Source: WTFY01 sp965214675
GTDB lineage: Bacteria > Pseudomonadota > Gammaproteobacteria > UBA4575
Reading direction: 5' to 3'
Length of the DNA: 64,000 nt
Assembly: GCA_965214675.1 (NCBI GenBank)
Contig: OZ243969.1
Span: 248,001 to 312,000, forward strand
In this document: positions 32,483-41,233 of the stretch, one piece after another
Position numbering within the stretch: position 1 is the stretch's first letter
Layout of the letters: every line of letters starts with the position of its first letter
The notes under the pieces: model-generated
Seen by the model: the letters and a program-made list of their open reading frames with translations, nothing else
What the model was told of the DNA's origin: nothing
Databases searched by the model: none
Program-made: the position numbers and the translations under genes

Positions 32483-34180
32483 ATGACGCGCTATATATTC
32501 ATTACAGGCGGTGTGGTGTCCTCGCTGGGCAAAGGCATCGCATCTGCTTCTCTCGGGGCCATCCTCGAAGCCCGCGGACTCAAAGTCAGCCTTATGAAAC
32601 TGGATCCGTACATCAACGTGGATCCGGGAACCATGAGCCCTTTCCAGCATGGGGAAGTGTTTGTGACTGCAGACGGTGCCGAAACGGATCTTGACCTGGG
32701 ACATTACGAGCGCTTTGTGAATGGCCGGTGCAGTAAAAACAACAATTTCACTACCGGGCAGATTTACGAAAATGTCATCCGTAAGGAGCGTCGCGGAGAT
32801 TACCTGGGCGGCACGGTGCAGGTGATTCCGCATATCACCAACGAGATCAACCAGTGCATCGTGGAAAGTACGCGAGAGGCGGACGTCGCCCTGGTTGAAA
32901 TCGGCGGTACGGTCGGTGACATAGAATCCCTGCCTTTCATGGAGGCCATACGTCAGCTGGGCGTGGAACTGGGGCGTCGCAGCACGCTGTATATCCACCT
33001 GACCCTGGTGCCGTACATCCAGGCCTCGGGCGAGATGAAGACCAAGCCCACGCAGCACTCGGTCAAGGAACTGCGCTCTATCGGGATTCAGCCGGACATT
33101 CTCCTGTGCCGTTCAGATCGTCCCCTGCCGGAGGAGCAGCGCAAAAAGATTGCCCTGTTCACCAATGTCGAGGAAAAGGCGGTCATCTCAACCGTGGATG
33201 TCAGTACCATCTACAAGCTGCCGCTTTGGTTGCATTCCCAGGGACTGGATACGATTGTTGCAGAAAAATTCGAGCTCGACCTGCCTGTCGCCCAGCTGAA
33301 AGACTGGAAAGAAGTGGTCCATGCGATCGAGTTCCCGGAGGCGGAAGTTACGATCGGGATGGTCGGCAAGTATGTGGGTCTCACCGAGTCCTACAAATCA
33401 CTGAATGAAGCGCTGACCCACGCAGGTATCCACACGCATACCAAGGTCAATATCCAATATATTGATTCTGAAACGATTGAAACAGACGGCACTGCCGCAC
33501 TTCACGGGCTGGATGCCATTCTGATTCCCGGGGGCTTTGGCAAACGCGGTATCGAAGGAAAAATTGCAGCTTCGCGCTATGCGCGGGAGCACAACGTGCC
33601 TTATCTTGGCATCTGTCTGGGCATGCAGGTAGCCGTCATTGATTATGCACGCCATGTGGCGAACCTCGAGGATGCGCACAGTACCGAATTCAAGCCGGAT
33701 ACGAATCATCCCGTGATCGCACTGATTACTGAATGGCAGGACCATGCCGGGCAGATCCAGCGGCGCAGCAAGGTTTCCGATCTGGGCGGCTCGATGCGCC
33801 TTGGTGAGCAGGAATGCAAGCTGCAGCCTGACTCCCTGGTACGCCAGCTGTACGACAGGGATTCCATCGCGGAACGGCATCGCCACAGGTACGAATTCAA
33901 CAGCACATTTATGACGGTTCTGCAGGAAGCCGGGCTCTCTTTCACTGGCACCTCGACGGATGAGACACTGGCGGAAGTCATCGAGATTGGAAGTCACCCC
34001 TGGTTCGTAGGGTGTCAATTCCATCCGGAATTCACCTCAACGCCGCGCAGCGGACATCCCCTGTTTACCGGCTTTGTGCAGGCGGCGCGCACCCACCACA
34101 GCCAGCAGCTGGATACTGGCAAGAATGATTCCGTCCAGCAGCAGACTGCGTTTGCCGATTTCTCGGTACACTCCGGCTAA
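32483..34180 (+). CDS. pyrG: CTP synthase
   Basis: PyrG makes CTP from UTP, ATP and glutamine. The 565-residue protein has the synthase domain (IFITGGVVSSLGKGIASASL; SPFQHGEVFVTADGAETDLD) and a class I glutaminase domain with nucleophile Cys in YLGICLGMQVAVI, and His and Glu in GCQFHPEFTSTP. Compared with the ~545-residue enteric enzyme it has about 20 extra C-terminal residues after the FTGFVQAA segment. The ATG at 32483 fits the family; an in-frame ATG at 32471 (after GGGAG) is an alternative. kdsA and eno follow, the conserved order. The 5' gap 32333-32482 shows no feature beyond a G-run at 32343-32348. Confidence 0.95.
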   Translation: MTRYIFITGGVVSSLGKGIASASLGAILEARGLKVSLMKLDPYINVDPGTMSPFQHGEVFVTADGAETDLDLGHYERFVNGRCSKNNNFTTGQIYENVIRKERRGDYLGGTVQVIPHITNEINQCIVESTREADVALVEIGGTVGDIESLPFMEAIRQLGVELGRRSTLYIHLTLVPYIQASGEMKTKPTQHSVKELRSIGIQPDILLCRSDRPLPEEQRKKIALFTNVEEKAVISTVDVSTIYKLPLWLHSQGLDTIVAEKFELDLPVAQLKDWKEVVHAIEFPEAEVTIGMVGKYVGLTESYKSLNEALTHAGIHTHTKVNIQYIDSETIETDGTAALHGLDAILIPGGFGKRGIEGKIAASRYAREHNVPYLGICLGMQVAVIDYARHVANLEDAHSTEFKPDTNHPVIALITEWQDHAGQIQRRSKVSDLGGSMRLGEQECKLQPDSLVRQLYDRDSIAERHRHRYEFNSTFMTVLQEAGLSFTGTSTDETLAEVIEIGSHPWFVGCQFHPEFTSTPRSGHPLFTGFVQAARTHHSQQLDTGKNDSVQQQTAFADFSVHSG

Positions 34181-34200
34181 GGGCCACACATACAGGACCC

Positions 34201-35034
34201 ATGAAACTCTGTGGTGTTGACATAGGGCTTAACAGCCCCTTTTTCCTGATTGCCGGTCCCTGTGTGGTGGAAAGTCTGGAACTGGCTCGCGAAACCGCGG
34301 GAAAGCTCAAGGAAATTACGGGTGAACTGAAGATCCCGTTTATCTACAAGTCTTCTTTTGACAAGGCCAACCGCTCGTCTGCAAAAAGTTTTCGTGGCCT
34401 GGGGCTGGAGAAGGGACTCAGAATACTTGCGCAAGTCAAAGCTGAGGTGGGGGTGCCCGTGCTGACCGATGTGCACGAAGACACGCCCTTGCAGGAGGTG
34501 GCAGAGGTTGTCGATGTCCTGCAGACACCGGCTTTTTTATGCCGCCAGACGAATTTCATCCAGCGTGTGGCTGCCTGTGGGCGACCGGTAAACATCAAGA
34601 AAGGCCAGTTCCTGTCGCCGGCTGAGATGCAGTATGTGGTCGATAAAGCCCGCGAGCAGGGCAATGCAGACATCCTGGTATGCGAGCGCGGCGCATCCTT
34701 TGGCTACAATAATCTGGTATCGGACATGCGCTCCCTGGCCATCCTGCGAAACACAGGTTGTCCGGTCGTATTCGATGCCACCCATTCCGTGCAGCTTCCA
34801 GGGGCCGGTGCAGGCTGTTCCGACGGGCAGCGGGAATTTGTGCCTGTGCTGGCACGTGCCGCAGTTGCCAGTGGAATTTCCGGGCTGTTCATGGAAACCC
34901 ACCCCGACCCGGAGTCCGCCAAAAGTGATGGCCCCAATTCGTGGCCGCTGGGCCAGATGAAGGATCTGCTGGGTGCACTTCAGGCGATTGACCAGGTGGT
35001 CAAGCAGCGGGGCTTTATCGAGACCCTTCTGTAA
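34201..35034 (+). CDS. kdsA: 3-deoxy-8-phosphooctulonate synthase
   Basis: KdsA condenses phosphoenolpyruvate with arabinose 5-phosphate to Kdo-8-phosphate, the precursor of the LPS inner-core sugar. The 277-residue TIM-barrel protein has IAGPCVVESLE, YKSSFDKANRSS, QTNFIQRVAACGRPVNIKKG and FMETHPDPESAKSDGPN. It matches the metal-independent type by its Asn rather than Cys in the ANRSS region, a judgement from memory. It sits between pyrG and eno; the eno start is 32 bases on. Confidence 0.95.
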   Translation: MKLCGVDIGLNSPFFLIAGPCVVESLELARETAGKLKEITGELKIPFIYKSSFDKANRSSAKSFRGLGLEKGLRILAQVKAEVGVPVLTDVHEDTPLQEVAEVVDVLQTPAFLCRQTNFIQRVAACGRPVNIKKGQFLSPAEMQYVVDKAREQGNADILVCERGASFGYNNLVSDMRSLAILRNTGCPVVFDATHSVQLPGAGAGCSDGQREFVPVLARAAVASGISGLFMETHPDPESAKSDGPNSWPLGQMKDLLGALQAIDQVVKQRGFIETLL

Positions 35035-35066
35035 GGGAAACAGCAATATTCACAGGGAGAGTTCTG

Positions 35067-36353
35067 ATGTCTGAAATTGAGTCAGTCCGTGCACGGGAAG
35101 TGATTGATTCGCGCGGCAACCCGACCGTGGAAGCCGATGTCGTGCTCGATTCGGGTGTGCTTGGCCGTGCCGCGGTCCCTTCGGGCGCATCGACCGGTTC
35201 GCTGGAGGCCGTTGAATTGAGAGATGGTGATCCGAAGCGCTATGCAGGCAAGGGTGTTCAGCAGGCCGTGGACAACGTCAATTGTGAAATCCGGCAGGCC
35301 CTGCAGGGGTTATCCTGTTTTCAACAGGGCGATATCGATCAATGCATGCTGAAGCTGGACGGCACCAACAACAAGCAGCGACTGGGCGCCAATGCGCTAT
35401 TGTCCGTTTCACTGGCGGTAGCCAAGGCAGCCGCACAGGAAAAACAGATGCCCCTGTATCGCTACCTGCATACGGGTGGAAGTTTCAGGATGCCGGTGCC
35501 GATGATGAACATCCTCAACGGAGGGGAGCATGCGGACAACAGTGTGGACATGCAGGAATTCATGGTCATTCCTGTGGGCGCTTCATCCCTCAGAGAAGCC
35601 GTGCGCGTGGGTGCAGAGATCTTTCATGCCCTGAAAAGCACATTGCATGCGCGGGGACTCAATACTGCAGTAGGGGATGAAGGCGGCTTTGCCCCGGATC
35701 TGCGCTCCAATCATGAGGCGGTCGAGGTCATCCTCAAAGCCATCGAACAGGCAGGATTTTCAGTAGGGGGCGATGTCAGCCTGGGCCTGGATGTCGCCAG
35801 CACCGAGTTCTACAAGGACGGCAAGTATGTGCTGGAATCCGAGGGCAAGTCTTTTGATTCCGTACAATTTGTGGAGTATCTCGTTGACTGGATCAACCAG
35901 TACCCGATTATCTCCATCGAAGACGGAGTGGCAGAAGATGACTGGGATGGCTGGAAGCTTCTGACTGAAAAGGCAGGGCAACGGGTTCAACTGGTCGGTG
36001 ATGACCTGTTCGTCACCAATGCAGAGATCCTGAAAAGGGGAATTGAGGCGGGAGTGGCGAATTCCATTCTCGTCAAGGTCAACCAGATCGGCACGCTCAG
36101 TGAAACCCTGAATGCGGTTCGTGTTGCTCATGAAGCGGGCTACACTGCCGTCATGTCACACCGTTCTGGTGAAACCGAAGACGTCACGATTGCAGACCTT
36201 GCGGTAGCCACTGGTTGCGGCCAGATCAAGACCGGTTCATTATCAAGATCGGACCGGACTGCAAAATACAATCAACTGATACGCATTGAGGAGGAACTGG
36301 GGAGTCAATGCCATTATCCAGGGCTTGAGGCATTTACTTTCGGGACAACCTAA
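35067..36353 (+). CDS. eno: Enolase
   Basis: Enolase interconverts 2-phosphoglycerate and phosphoenolpyruvate and, in many gammaproteobacteria, is part of the RNA degradosome. The 428-residue protein has VIDSRGNPTVEADVV, GGEHADNSVDMQEFM, the metal ligands in SLGLDVASTEFY and ISIEDGVAEDDW, GDDLFVTNAEIL, and the SHRSGETEDVTIADLAV signature. Preceded by a good GGGAGAG ribosome-binding site, it is followed by ftsB after four bases. Confidence 0.97.
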   Translation: MSEIESVRAREVIDSRGNPTVEADVVLDSGVLGRAAVPSGASTGSLEAVELRDGDPKRYAGKGVQQAVDNVNCEIRQALQGLSCFQQGDIDQCMLKLDGTNNKQRLGANALLSVSLAVAKAAAQEKQMPLYRYLHTGGSFRMPVPMMNILNGGEHADNSVDMQEFMVIPVGASSLREAVRVGAEIFHALKSTLHARGLNTAVGDEGGFAPDLRSNHEAVEVILKAIEQAGFSVGGDVSLGLDVASTEFYKDGKYVLESEGKSFDSVQFVEYLVDWINQYPIISIEDGVAEDDWDGWKLLTEKAGQRVQLVGDDLFVTNAEILKRGIEAGVANSILVKVNQIGTLSETLNAVRVAHEAGYTAVMSHRSGETEDVTIADLAVATGCGQIKTGSLSRSDRTAKYNQLIRIEEELGSQCHYPGLEAFTFGTT

Positions 36354-36357
36354 TCCA

Positions 36358-36654
36358 TTGAGAACGCTCATAGTACTGATGACGGTCCTACTGCTGTTGC
36401 TGCAGTACAAGCTGTGGTTTGGTGAGGGCAGTGTGCGTGAAGGGCTGGAATTGCGGGGCTCGATCAATGTTCAGGAAATGCAAAACGACGAGGCCGGGCA
36501 GCGCAACGATGTGCTGGCTGCAGAGGTTGAAGAACTCAAAACAGGGCTTGAATCTGTGGAGGAACGTGCTCGAAGTGAACTGGGCATGGTCAAGAAAAAC
36601 GAAACCTTCATTCATATCCTAGAAGGCCGGACCGGAGAAATTGTCGAAGAATAA
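36358..36654 (+). CDS. ftsB: Cell division protein FtsB
   Basis: FtsB is a small bitopic divisome protein that pairs with FtsL and FtsQ to regulate septal peptidoglycan synthesis. The 98-residue product has a single N-terminal membrane helix (LIVLMTVLLLLLQYKLWFG), then a coiled coil and the conserved VEERARSELGMVKKNETF segment. The start is probably TTG 36358, placed right after the eno stop and matching the family; the ATG at 36286 is within eno. The end overlaps ispD by 14 bases, the usual eno-ftsB-ispD-ispF order. Confidence 0.88.
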   Translation: MRTLIVLMTVLLLLLQYKLWFGEGSVREGLELRGSINVQEMQNDEAGQRNDVLAAEVEELKTGLESVEERARSELGMVKKNETFIHILEGRTGEIVEE

Positions 36655-37366
36655 TCACCAACGTTGCTGGGCAATTGTCTGTGCGGCAGGCGCAGGCATA
36701 CGCATGGGAACGGACACCCCAAAGCAATACCTGCCTCTCAAAAACTCGACCGTTCTGGAAGAAAGCCTGACCTGTTTTTTGTGCCACCCGCAGATAGCAG
36801 GGGTGGTGGTGGCCTTGTCGGCCGATGATCACCGATGGGCCTCCCTTGAAATATCCTCAGACAAGCGAATACTGAGCGTTGTGGGAGGCGACAGCCGGGC
36901 TCAATCCGTACGCCATGCGCTGGACAAGGTGCGAGACTTGGCCGAGGAATTTGTACTGGTCCACGATGCGGCACGGCCCTGCCTGGGGTATGCAGACCTG
37001 GATAACCTGATCACTGCGGGGCTTGCCAGCGAGGGAGGCGTCATCCTGGCGACCCCCGTCTGCGATACGGTAAAGCAGGTTCGCGAATCTGCAGGTGGGT
37101 GGGAAGTCGACCGGACGCTGGACCGGAGTCTTTTGTGGAAGGCCTTGACGCCGCAGATGTTTCGCGTGGAGGTGTTGCATGAGGCCTTGCAGTTTTGCAT
37201 TGAAAATGACCGGGAGGTGACCGATGATGCTTCGGCAGTGGAGGCCATCGGTGTCCATGTAAGGATAATCGAGGGGCGCAGCGACAATATCAAGATCACC
37301 CGGCCCGAGGATCTGCGGCTTGCAGAAACGATCCTGCAGCAGGTAAGCAAGTCATCGCTGGCCTGA
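36641..37366 (+). CDS. ispD: 2-C-methyl-D-erythritol 4-phosphate cytidylyltransferase
   Basis: IspD couples MEP to CTP, the third step of the MEP pathway. The 241-residue protein has the CTP-binding CAAGAGIRMGTDTPKQYLPL at the N-terminus, VLVHDAARPCL near residue 106, and LWKALTPQMFRVEVL. The start is TTG at 36641, nested in the ftsB end and preceded by GGAGAA. It is followed by ispF after 80 bases. Confidence 0.95.
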   Translation: MSKNNHQRCWAIVCAAGAGIRMGTDTPKQYLPLKNSTVLEESLTCFLCHPQIAGVVVALSADDHRWASLEISSDKRILSVVGGDSRAQSVRHALDKVRDLAEEFVLVHDAARPCLGYADLDNLITAGLASEGGVILATPVCDTVKQVRESAGGWEVDRTLDRSLLWKALTPQMFRVEVLHEALQFCIENDREVTDDASAVEAIGVHVRIIEGRSDNIKITRPEDLRLAETILQQVSKSSLA

Positions 37367-37446
37367 GCATGCATTGAAGTGTATTGAATACGGGTGATTT
37401 CAGGAATAACGACAGCATTACCTGGAAGTAAGGATTGGTGATTGCA

Positions 37447-37938
37447 ATGAGTCCAAAAATCGGATTCGGCTATGATGTGCACCGCTTCTGCGACGGCGAG
37501 TACCTCATGCTCGGCGGTGAGAAAATTCCACACAGTCAAGGCATTGATGCCCACTCTGATGGGGATGTTTTGCTGCATGCGATTTGTGATGCCATTCTGG
37601 GAGCTGCCGGGATCGGGGATATTGGACAACACTTCTCGGACCAGGACAGCGCATACGAAAATATTGACAGCAAAATCCTGCTGCAGAACGTGATGGGCAA
37701 GATCGCAGACGATCTCGAGGTTGGAAATTTAGACTGTACAGTAGTGCTGGAGCGCCCCAAGCTTGCCGGACACATGCGTGCAATGGAAATCAATATCGCC
37801 GAGCTCCTGGGGATTCCTGTCAGTCATGTCAATGTCAAGGCGACCACCAGTGAGGGGATGGGATTCATCGGCCAGGGCCAGGGTATTGCAGCCTACGCAG
37901 TCGTCTTGCTCACCCCGCGCACACCTGCTGATTCGTAA
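37447..37938 (+). CDS. ispF: 2-C-methyl-D-erythritol 2,4-cyclodiphosphate synthase
   Basis: IspF forms the cyclodiphosphate from CDP-ME 2-phosphate. The 163-residue trimeric protein has KIGFGYDVHRF with the zinc ligands Asp/His, HSDGDVLLHAICDAILGAAG with the second His, and the C-terminal KATTSEGMGFIGQGQGIAAYA. ATG 37447 is chosen; TTG 37435 and GTG 37438 lie just upstream in frame, close to AAGGA at 37430-37434, so one of them is possible. yoaA begins eight bases after the stop. Confidence 0.95.
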   Translation: MSPKIGFGYDVHRFCDGEYLMLGGEKIPHSQGIDAHSDGDVLLHAICDAILGAAGIGDIGQHFSDQDSAYENIDSKILLQNVMGKIADDLEVGNLDCTVVLERPKLAGHMRAMEINIAELLGIPVSHVNVKATTSEGMGFIGQGQGIAAYAVVLLTPRTPADS

Positions 37939-37946
37939 ACCGGCTG

Positions 37947-39884
37947 ATGCAGCAAAGTGAAAATATTTTCAGCCCGCATGGGTTGTTGTCCGAGCATCTG
38001 GAAGACTTTCGCTACCGGTCCCAACAGCAAAAAATGAGTGCCGAGATCGAGTCGGCGCTTGAGCAGGGCAGCCGACTCATCATCGAGGCCGGTACCGGGG
38101 TAGGTAAAACCTATGCCTACCTGGTGCCGGCATTGCTGTCCGAGCAAAAAGTCATCATTTCTACAGGCACGCGCCATTTGCAGGATCAGCTGTATTTCAA
38201 AGACCTGCCGGCGGTACTGGACATTGTCAAAAAGCCTGTCTCCACGGCATTACTCAAAGGCCGCGCCAACTACCTTTGTTTGTATCGCCTGAAGCATCAT
38301 GTTTCTCGTACACGCGTGAATACGGGCGGTGCAGCTGAAAAAGCCCAGATCATCCGCAACTGGTCCAAGGTGACCAGGACAGGAGAGATTGCCGAGGTCA
38401 ATTCCATTGGTGAGGGTGACCCGATATGGCCGGCAGTGACATCAACCGTAGAGAACTGCCTGGGCGCCGAATGTCCGGATTTCGAGGAGTGTCATGTGTT
38501 CAAGGCCAGGGAAAAAGCTCAAGACGCGGACATTGTGGTCGTCAACCACCACCTGTTTTTTTCTGATTTGATCCTTAAGCACGCAGACTTCGGGAACCTG
38601 CTGCCGCAAGTAGATGCCTGTATTCTGGATGAAGCACATCAGCTGCCGGATATTGCCAGCGATTTTCTGGCTACTACCACCAGCAGTTATCAAATAAATA
38701 ATCTGGGGGAGGACATTGTGGCTGCACAGGTCGAGGAGGTGCCTCAAGCTTCCGATCTCCGAGACCTGGTCCAAATAGTCCAGAAGATGGTCGCAGAATT
38801 TCGGTTGGCACTTGCCAGGTGCAACGAGCGAACCCTGTGGCAGGAAGCGATTAAATCAGAGGCCGTGCAAGAAGGGTTTGCCGAGCTTTGCAAATCCCTG
38901 GACCGCCTGTTCGAGGAATTGTCGATATGGAGTGATTGCGCCAAGGTGCTGTCACGTTGCAAGGAACGTTGTGAAATGCTGCAACAGCAGCTGCGACAGT
39001 TTTCGGAAATCGAAGAAGATGTGGTCAGTTGGGTGGAGCGATTCGAAAAAGGGTTTAAATTGCACAGTACCCCCCTGATGATCGCCGACCTGTTCCAGGC
39101 GTTGATGCAGAACTATAGATGCAGCTGGATATTTACTTCGGCCACACTGACCATGAATGCACGGTTTGACCATTTCCAGCAGCAACTGGGATTGACCGAG
39201 GCGGATACGCTTTTGCTGGACAGTCCTTTTGACTTTGAGGCCAGTACGCGGCTGTTTTTGCCATCGATTAAAGTTGACCCGGGTAATGACGACTATACAC
39301 GGCTTATGCTGGACGCCGTTTTGCCCGTGCTGCAAGCCAACCGGGGACGCGCATTCATACTATTCAGCAGTCATCGGGCACTGCAACTTGCAGCACAAGT
39401 GTTGCTTATACAGGATGAATTCAATTTGCTGGTTCAGGGTGAGGCGCCGCGCAGGGAATTGCTGGATCGCTTCGTGAAAACAGAACAGGCCGTCCTTCTG
39501 GGCGCCAGCAGTTTCTGGGAGGGTGTGGACATACGTGGAAGTGCGTTGAGCTGTGTCGTCATTGACAAGCTGCCGTTTGCAGCACCTGATGATCCTGTGC
39601 TCGCTGGACGCCTGCAGGCATTGCGCCGAATGGGCGTGAATCCATTCATGTTCCATCAGTTGCCCCAGGCGGTGATTGCCCTGAAGCAGGGAGTCGGGAG
39701 GCTCATCCGGGATGAAGGCGACTACGGTGTGGTTGCCGTTTGTGACCCGCGACTGACTGCAAAATCCTACGGGAAGACGTTCATTGACAGTCTGCCCGAT
39801 ATGCCGATCACTTCCAGTCTCGATGAGGTGATTCACTTTCTTTTCCGGCAGGGAGAGTCCGGTCATGAAATTTCTTGCAATTGA
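37947..39884 (+). CDS. yoaA: XPD/DinG-family ATP-dependent helicase (YoaA type)
   Basis: This 645-residue superfamily 2 helicase has the Walker A motif IEAGTGVGKTYAYLVPALL, a cysteine set in CLGAECPDFEECHVF preceded by NYLCLYRL that would bind an iron-sulfur cluster, the DEAH box ACILDEAHQLPD, and the C-terminal motifs GASSFWEGVDIRGS and QGVGRLIRDEGD. YoaA in E. coli works in DNA damage tolerance and binds HolC (the chi subunit). The length agrees with YoaA, not with the longer DinG. Its 3' end overlaps tsaB by 20 bases, the order also found in other gammaproteobacteria. Confidence 0.88.
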   Translation: MQQSENIFSPHGLLSEHLEDFRYRSQQQKMSAEIESALEQGSRLIIEAGTGVGKTYAYLVPALLSEQKVIISTGTRHLQDQLYFKDLPAVLDIVKKPVSTALLKGRANYLCLYRLKHHVSRTRVNTGGAAEKAQIIRNWSKVTRTGEIAEVNSIGEGDPIWPAVTSTVENCLGAECPDFEECHVFKAREKAQDADIVVVNHHLFFSDLILKHADFGNLLPQVDACILDEAHQLPDIASDFLATTTSSYQINNLGEDIVAAQVEEVPQASDLRDLVQIVQKMVAEFRLALARCNERTLWQEAIKSEAVQEGFAELCKSLDRLFEELSIWSDCAKVLSRCKERCEMLQQQLRQFSEIEEDVVSWVERFEKGFKLHSTPLMIADLFQALMQNYRCSWIFTSATLTMNARFDHFQQQLGLTEADTLLLDSPFDFEASTRLFLPSIKVDPGNDDYTRLMLDAVLPVLQANRGRAFILFSSHRALQLAAQVLLIQDEFNLLVQGEAPRRELLDRFVKTEQAVLLGASSFWEGVDIRGSALSCVVIDKLPFAAPDDPVLAGRLQALRRMGVNPFMFHQLPQAVIALKQGVGRLIRDEGDYGVVAVCDPRLTAKSYGKTFIDSLPDMPITSSLDEVIHFLFRQGESGHEISCN

Positions 39885-40554
39885 GACCGCAACCGAGTGC
39901 TGTTCGGTGGCACTGTTCAATGAAGATGACATCATTTGCGAAAGTGAAGTGGTTCCCCACCGGCACAATGAAATTGTGCTATCCATGTGTGAGCGGGTAC
40001 TGGCCCGGGCCGAAGTCCCCCTTACCCAGCTCGACGGCATCGCCTTCGGCCGTGGTCCCGGGGCGTTTACCGGGGTGCGTCTTGCCGCCAGCGTGACCCA
40101 GGGGTTTGCACTGGCACTGGAACTTCCGGTCGTCCCGGTATCCTCTCTGGCCGCCCTGGCACAGGCCGCCTATTCCAGGCACAAGGTATCGCAGGTCCTG
40201 TCCAGTATCGATGCGCGCATGCAGGAAATCTACATGGCCGTGTACCAGCTGGATGAGTCGAATATCATGCGCCTGGTCGGTGAAGAGCAGGTGATCCGGC
40301 CCGACTTGGTGAATGTGGAAATACATGACGGCTGCATGGGGTACGGCTCGGGATGGAAACCCTATGCAGAAATATTGCTTGAGCGTTGTGGCAAAAACAT
40401 CGATTTTGATGCAAGCGCTGCGCCGCAGGCGGAATTTGTGGCCGTATTGGCCAAGCCGTGCTTCGAGCGAGGTGAGACGGTCCCGGCTACCCAGGCCCTG
40501 CCGGTCTATGTGCGCCATGACGTTGCACAGAAACCGAAATCAAAAACGGTCTGA
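39865..40554 (+). CDS. tsaB: tRNA threonylcarbamoyladenosine biosynthesis protein TsaB
   Basis: TsaB is the non-catalytic partner of TsaD in the t6A modification at position 37 of ANN-decoding tRNAs. The 229-residue ASKHA-fold protein begins LAIETATECCSVALFNED and has the conserved FGRGPGAFTGVRLAAS segment. The shorter, inactive ASKHA form and the lack of a metal motif separate it from TsaD. The ATG at 39865 lies inside the yoaA end. Confidence 0.92.
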   Translation: MKFLAIETATECCSVALFNEDDIICESEVVPHRHNEIVLSMCERVLARAEVPLTQLDGIAFGRGPGAFTGVRLAASVTQGFALALELPVVPVSSLAALAQAAYSRHKVSQVLSSIDARMQEIYMAVYQLDESNIMRLVGEEQVIRPDLVNVEIHDGCMGYGSGWKPYAEILLERCGKNIDFDASAAPQAEFVAVLAKPCFERGETVPATQALPVYVRHDVAQKPKSKTV

Positions 40555-40667
40555 GCACACACACTTGATCCGGTTGATCGCCTGGCCGGTTTAGTTTTTG
40601 GATGAAGTCATTTGTACCGCTTGAGAGCGCCCGCAACTCTTCGGGGAGGTTTTGTTACACTGACCGG

Positions 40668-40985
40668 ATGGAGCGCGTATACAGCGAACACAGTCCCATC
40701 TTTATCCATCACCTCAAGGATATTCTTGAGGAGAAAGGTATCGCTGCCATCATCAAAAACGAGTTTCTTAGCGGAGGAGCCGGGGAGTTGCCACCTACCG
40801 AAGTCTGGCCTGAGTTGTGGGTAGTGGAAAGTGGAGATCGCGATGCCGCCAAGAAAATCGTGCATGAATTCATCGAGTCGACGAAAAGCGTATCCAGGGA
40901 CTGGTTGTGTACGGTGTGTGGTGAAAAAATCGAGGGCCAGTTCAAGGCGTGCTGGAGCTGCGGGTCGGTCCATAGCACGGGCTGA
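40668..40985 (+). CDS. DUF2007-type protein with C-terminal zinc ribbon
   Basis: This 105-residue protein has an N-terminal DUF2007-like fold (ERVYSEHSPIFIHHLKDIL, ELWVVESGDRDAAKKIV). It ends in a CxxC...CxxC zinc ribbon (LCTVCGEKIEGQFKACWSCG). DUF2007 proteins are called putative signal-transducing proteins, but no function is established. The in-frame ATG at 40602 would add 22 residues that look unconserved, so the ATG at 40668 is preferred even though it lacks a good ribosome-binding site. It lies between tsaB and an OMP relic. Confidence 0.75.
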   Translation: MERVYSEHSPIFIHHLKDILEEKGIAAIIKNEFLSGGAGELPPTEVWPELWVVESGDRDAAKKIVHEFIESTKSVSRDWLCTVCGEKIEGQFKACWSCGSVHSTG

Positions 40986-41191
40986 GAGTACACGACAGTT
41001 CGCCAGCAACATGTTGATCAGTCAACCCGACGTTCATGGTGGACTTCAACTTCGCCCGGCCTTTCAACATTGGCACACTCAACTTCAGTGTCGAAGGCCA
41101 TGTTGAGTACATCGGGGAACGGGACAACGAGCTTGGCGACAAGGATACCGATGAGAGCACTGTACAGGCATTGCTGGTCTTGAGCTTCTGA
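40986..41191 (+). pseudogene. Frameshifted relic of a beta-barrel outer membrane protein
   Basis: Two reading frames read as one protein if one base near 41024-41032 is removed: RQFASNMLISQP (from 40993) then TFMVDFNFARPF, FNIGTLNFSVEGHVEYIG and VQALLVLSF* (stop 41189-41191). The alternation of aromatic and hydrophobic residues with a Phe before the stop looks like beta-strands of a Tsx/OmpK-like outer membrane protein, recognised by pattern only. The N-terminal part is missing. The fragment is therefore likely decayed. Confidence 0.5.
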
Positions 41192-41233
41192 CCCGGGCCA
41201 TCCGATTTGTGGTGGGTTTAGGACAGGAGAGGC

